Below, one piece after another: positions 15,326 through 16,822 of a stretch of DNA of 16,822 nucleotides. Within the stretch, counting starts at the first letter, position 1. Each line of letters opens with the position of its first letter. Below the pieces are notes generated by a model. That model did not search any database and was not told the origin of the DNA. It saw only the letters and a list, made by a program, of their open reading frames with translations. The position numbers and the translations under genes are program-made. The DNA comes from Bordetella parapertussis (lineage in GTDB: Bacteria > Pseudomonadota > Gammaproteobacteria > Burkholderiales > SG8-41), in assembly GCA_945863085.1 (NCBI GenBank), contig CAMBCD010000019.1, positions 1-16,822 of the forward strand. Direction: 5' to 3'.

Positions 15326-15353
15326 TAAGTATTTGTTTTTATTGGTATTTTTA
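15326..15353 (-). repeat. 28-bp AT-rich repeat, copy B
   Basis: Reverse complement of copy A (5759-5786) at 27 of 28 positions. On the minus strand it begins at the TAA stop of the SPOR gene, as copy A begins just after the dolP stop on the plus strand, so both have the same orientation relative to the gene they follow. It lies in the 50-base convergent spacer with hldC. Confidence 0.85.
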
Positions 15354-16055
15354 TGGTTTTGCCGGGGCGCTGACCGGGCAACTCCCGGTCTTGATTTCTG
15401 CCCCGGGAAAGTCCTTCTGCAACTCCGCCAGCCGCGCCAGCGTCGCCACAGCGGGGTCGCCCACCACAAACACCACCTGCTTCAGGAAACGTTCGCGCCG
15501 CGTGATCTTGGCTGACCGCACACCCAGCCCGCGCAGGCGTTCGAGTTCGGTTTTTGCCGCATCCTCGTTCTTGAACAGGCCCAGCGACACCGCGTTGCGC
15601 CATTGTCCGGCATCGGTGACCACAAAAAATTCCGTCACCCCAAGCGCCTTCAGTTCACCGACCTTGCGATCCACCTCGCCCTTGGTTTTCATGGGCGGCA
15701 TGTGCACCCAGTATCCATCCACCTCGGTAACCCGGCGCTGCGCCCCGCCCGGCAAACCCAGCGCGGTCAATGCCGCATCGGCGCGTGCGACTTCAGAGCC
15801 GGCAAACGGCCCCCATTCGGCGCAAGTTTTCGGTGCGGATTGCAGTAAGGCCACGGCAAGCGGAACCGGGACCGAAGCAGAAACGGAAGGCGGCGCAACC
15901 GACGACACCGTTTCAACGCCAACCGGAACAATTTTCTCCGGACTGATCTGCAGGGCTGCAATCTGCGCCGCAGCCCCGTCGGCCTCACCCAGAAAATGGT
16001 GATAGGCAAAAAATCCAAGATTGCCGAGCAACAACAGCAGCAACAGAATTCTCAT
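15351..16055 (-). CDS. membrane-anchored SPOR-domain protein
   Basis: A 234-aa protein with one N-terminal membrane segment (LLLLLLLGNLGFFAYHHFL), a proline- and serine-rich periplasmic linker (about 45-75), and a C-terminal SPOR-like domain around residues 110-185 (GYWVHMPPMKTKGEVDRKVGELKALGVTEFFVV ... AVSLGLFKNEDAAKTELERLRGLGVRSAKI). SPOR domains bind glycan strands stripped of stem peptides and often mark division sites; the role of this protein is inferred from that. The ATG at 16055 overlaps the coaX stop by four bases (ATGA), so the two are co-translated. A single Cys in KTCAEWGPF and another near the C-terminus (GSCPVS) could form a disulfide. The SPOR call rests on motif shape and context. 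Confidence 0.85.
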   Translation of the reverse strand: MRILLLLLLLGNLGFFAYHHFLGEADGAAAQIAALQISPEKIVPVGVETVSSVAPPSVSASVPVPLAVALLQSAPKTCAEWGPFAGSEVARADAALTALGLPGGAQRRVTEVDGYWVHMPPMKTKGEVDRKVGELKALGVTEFFVVTDAGQWRNAVSLGLFKNEDAAKTELERLRGLGVRSAKITRRERFLKQVVFVVGDPAVATLARLAELQKDFPGAEIKTGSCPVSAPAKP

Positions 16056-16795
16056 CGGGGGCTCATTTCAGGCTGCAGCGCAATCTGCAGCAATCCTTCC
16101 AGCACCAGATTATCCACAACCGTCACCGCTGCGTTAAGCCGTTTTTCGATCAATGCGAGGCCGCCGCCGGACAACACCACCGGCGGCAAGGCCCCCGTGC
16201 TCTCTTCCAGATAACGCACCATGCGGTCAACGGCGCCGGCCAGCGCATTGACCGCCCCGCTGAATATCGCGTCCCCGGTATTGTCGGGAAAATAACTGAA
16301 CGCCCCCTCGCGTGCGGCGAGGTTGGCGGTATCACGCGCCAGCGCATCCTGCATCAGTGTCGCACCGGGCACGATGCAGCCGCCGAGGAACACACCCTCG
16401 GCGCTCAGTGCATCCACGGTCATGGTGGTGCCGACATTCACCACCACGCAGGCCGCCTGGGTCAGGTGCCAGGCGCCGATCAGCGCCGCCCAGCGATCCG
16501 GGCCCAGGGTTTCCGGTTCCGCGTAACCGCTGCTGACGCCGCATTGTGCCGCAGTACTGGTGATCCACCACGGCTCTGCTGCCGCGCTGCTCAAAGCCGC
16601 GGCAACCTGCACCCGCGCCGCAGCGCCGGCGACATTCGAAATCACCGTGCGCTGCGCCACCGGCATTGCGGCAAACTCCGCAGCGAGTTCGCCGGCGCGC
16701 GACGTCGCCACCCAGCCCTGGCGCACCCCGCCGCCGGCCTCGCTGTAACCCCACTTGACCCGGGTATTGCCGATGTCGATCGCGAGTATGTTCAT
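16052..16795 (-). CDS. coaX: type III pantothenate kinase
   Basis: Phosphorylates pantothenate at the first step of coenzyme A synthesis; type III enzymes are ASKHA-fold and are not feedback-inhibited by CoA. The 247-aa protein has the N-terminal phosphate loop AIDIGNTRVKWG (Asp7, Asn10, Thr11), the pantothenate-site motif GPDRWAALIGA, the second phosphate motif VVVNVGTTMTVDAL, and GGCIVPGATLMQDAL plus FSGAVNALAG and LSGGG near the C-terminus. In the VNVGTT motif Asn stands where many family members have Asp, a change I recall in some betaproteobacterial homologues. Length is normal. The ATG at 16795 overlaps the stop of the preceding frame (ATGA), probably birA, a common arrangement in betaproteobacteria. 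Confidence 0.95.
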   Translation of the reverse strand: MNILAIDIGNTRVKWGYSEAGGGVRQGWVATSRAGELAAEFAAMPVAQRTVISNVAGAAARVQVAAALSSAAAEPWWITSTAAQCGVSSGYAEPETLGPDRWAALIGAWHLTQAACVVVNVGTTMTVDALSAEGVFLGGCIVPGATLMQDALARDTANLAAREGAFSYFPDNTGDAIFSGAVNALAGAVDRMVRYLEESTGALPPVVLSGGGLALIEKRLNAAVTVVDNLVLEGLLQIALQPEMSPR

Positions 16796-16822
16796 GCACC
16801 GCCCCCGGCCCGCATCGGGCGC
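16792..16822 (-). CDS. birA: 3' end of probable biotin-protein ligase gene
   Basis: Ten codons of an open frame enter from the right edge on the minus strand, encoding RPMRAGGGA and a TGA that overlaps the coaX ATG (ATGA). Position directly upstream of coaX and the four-base overlap suggest birA, its usual partner. The visible sequence is too short to identify by itself. Confidence 0.4.
   Translation of the reverse strand, partial: RPMRAGGGA

Noticed and set aside
5759..15353. Transposon or integron bounded by the 28-bp inverted repeats
   Set aside because: No transposase, integrase or target-site duplication is visible, and hldC inside the interval looks like core chromosome, so a mobile-element call is not supported.

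Overview
This 16.8 kb, GC-rich window looks like the chromosome of a betaproteobacterium. I infer this from the RNase P RNA type, the dense short-overlap gene packing, the order rnpB / rsmI / lpoA / yraN / gmhA / dolP (also familiar from pseudomonads), and the right-hand order birA / coaX / SPOR / hldC, which I recall from betaproteobacteria. No species can be named from sequence alone.

Layout. (1) 18-383, minus: RNase P RNA. (2) 425-3013, minus: a pyrimidine and tRNA/rRNA housekeeping run, rsmI then pyrC then a ChaC-type glutathione cyclotransferase. (3) 3074-5751, plus: an envelope cluster of LpoA-type PBP activator, YraN, phosphoheptose isomerase GmhA and BON lipoprotein DolP. (4) 5792-12660, minus: eight tightly coupled genes (FAD amine oxidase-like, DUF1365, CFA synthase-like methyltransferase, chalcone isomerase-like, MFS, DUF3833 lipoprotein, SDR, NTF2-like) that look like one lipid-modification operon. 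(5) 12868-14740, plus: a divergent MerR-B12 regulator with the CarH/LitR photosensor residues, then a ferritin-like diiron protein resembling acyl-ACP desaturases. (6) 14803-15300, plus: hldC, the heptose-1-phosphate adenylyltransferase. (7) 15351 to the right edge, minus: SPOR protein, coaX and the last codons of a probable birA.

The most interesting part is 5792-14740. A cobalamin photoreceptor of the CarH/LitR type sits divergently from an operon whose methyltransferase belongs to the CFA family but has lost two residues of the canonical bicarbonate-binding site. A diiron oxidase/desaturase-like gene lies just behind the regulator. Known light and singlet-oxygen regulons in other proteobacteria contain CFA-like UfaM enzymes that start furan fatty acid synthesis. 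My inference is a light-controlled membrane-lipid methylation/oxidation pathway, with the diiron enzyme as a candidate oxidative step. No photolyase is present in the window.

A second unexpected signal is a 28-bp AT-rich sequence (27/28 identical) present twice, in inverted orientation. Each copy lies in the short spacer of a convergent gene pair (dolP/NTF2-like and hldC/SPOR), and together they bracket the lipid cassette plus hldC. There is no stretch over 300 bases without a gene. I found no tRNA, insertion sequence or CRISPR array.
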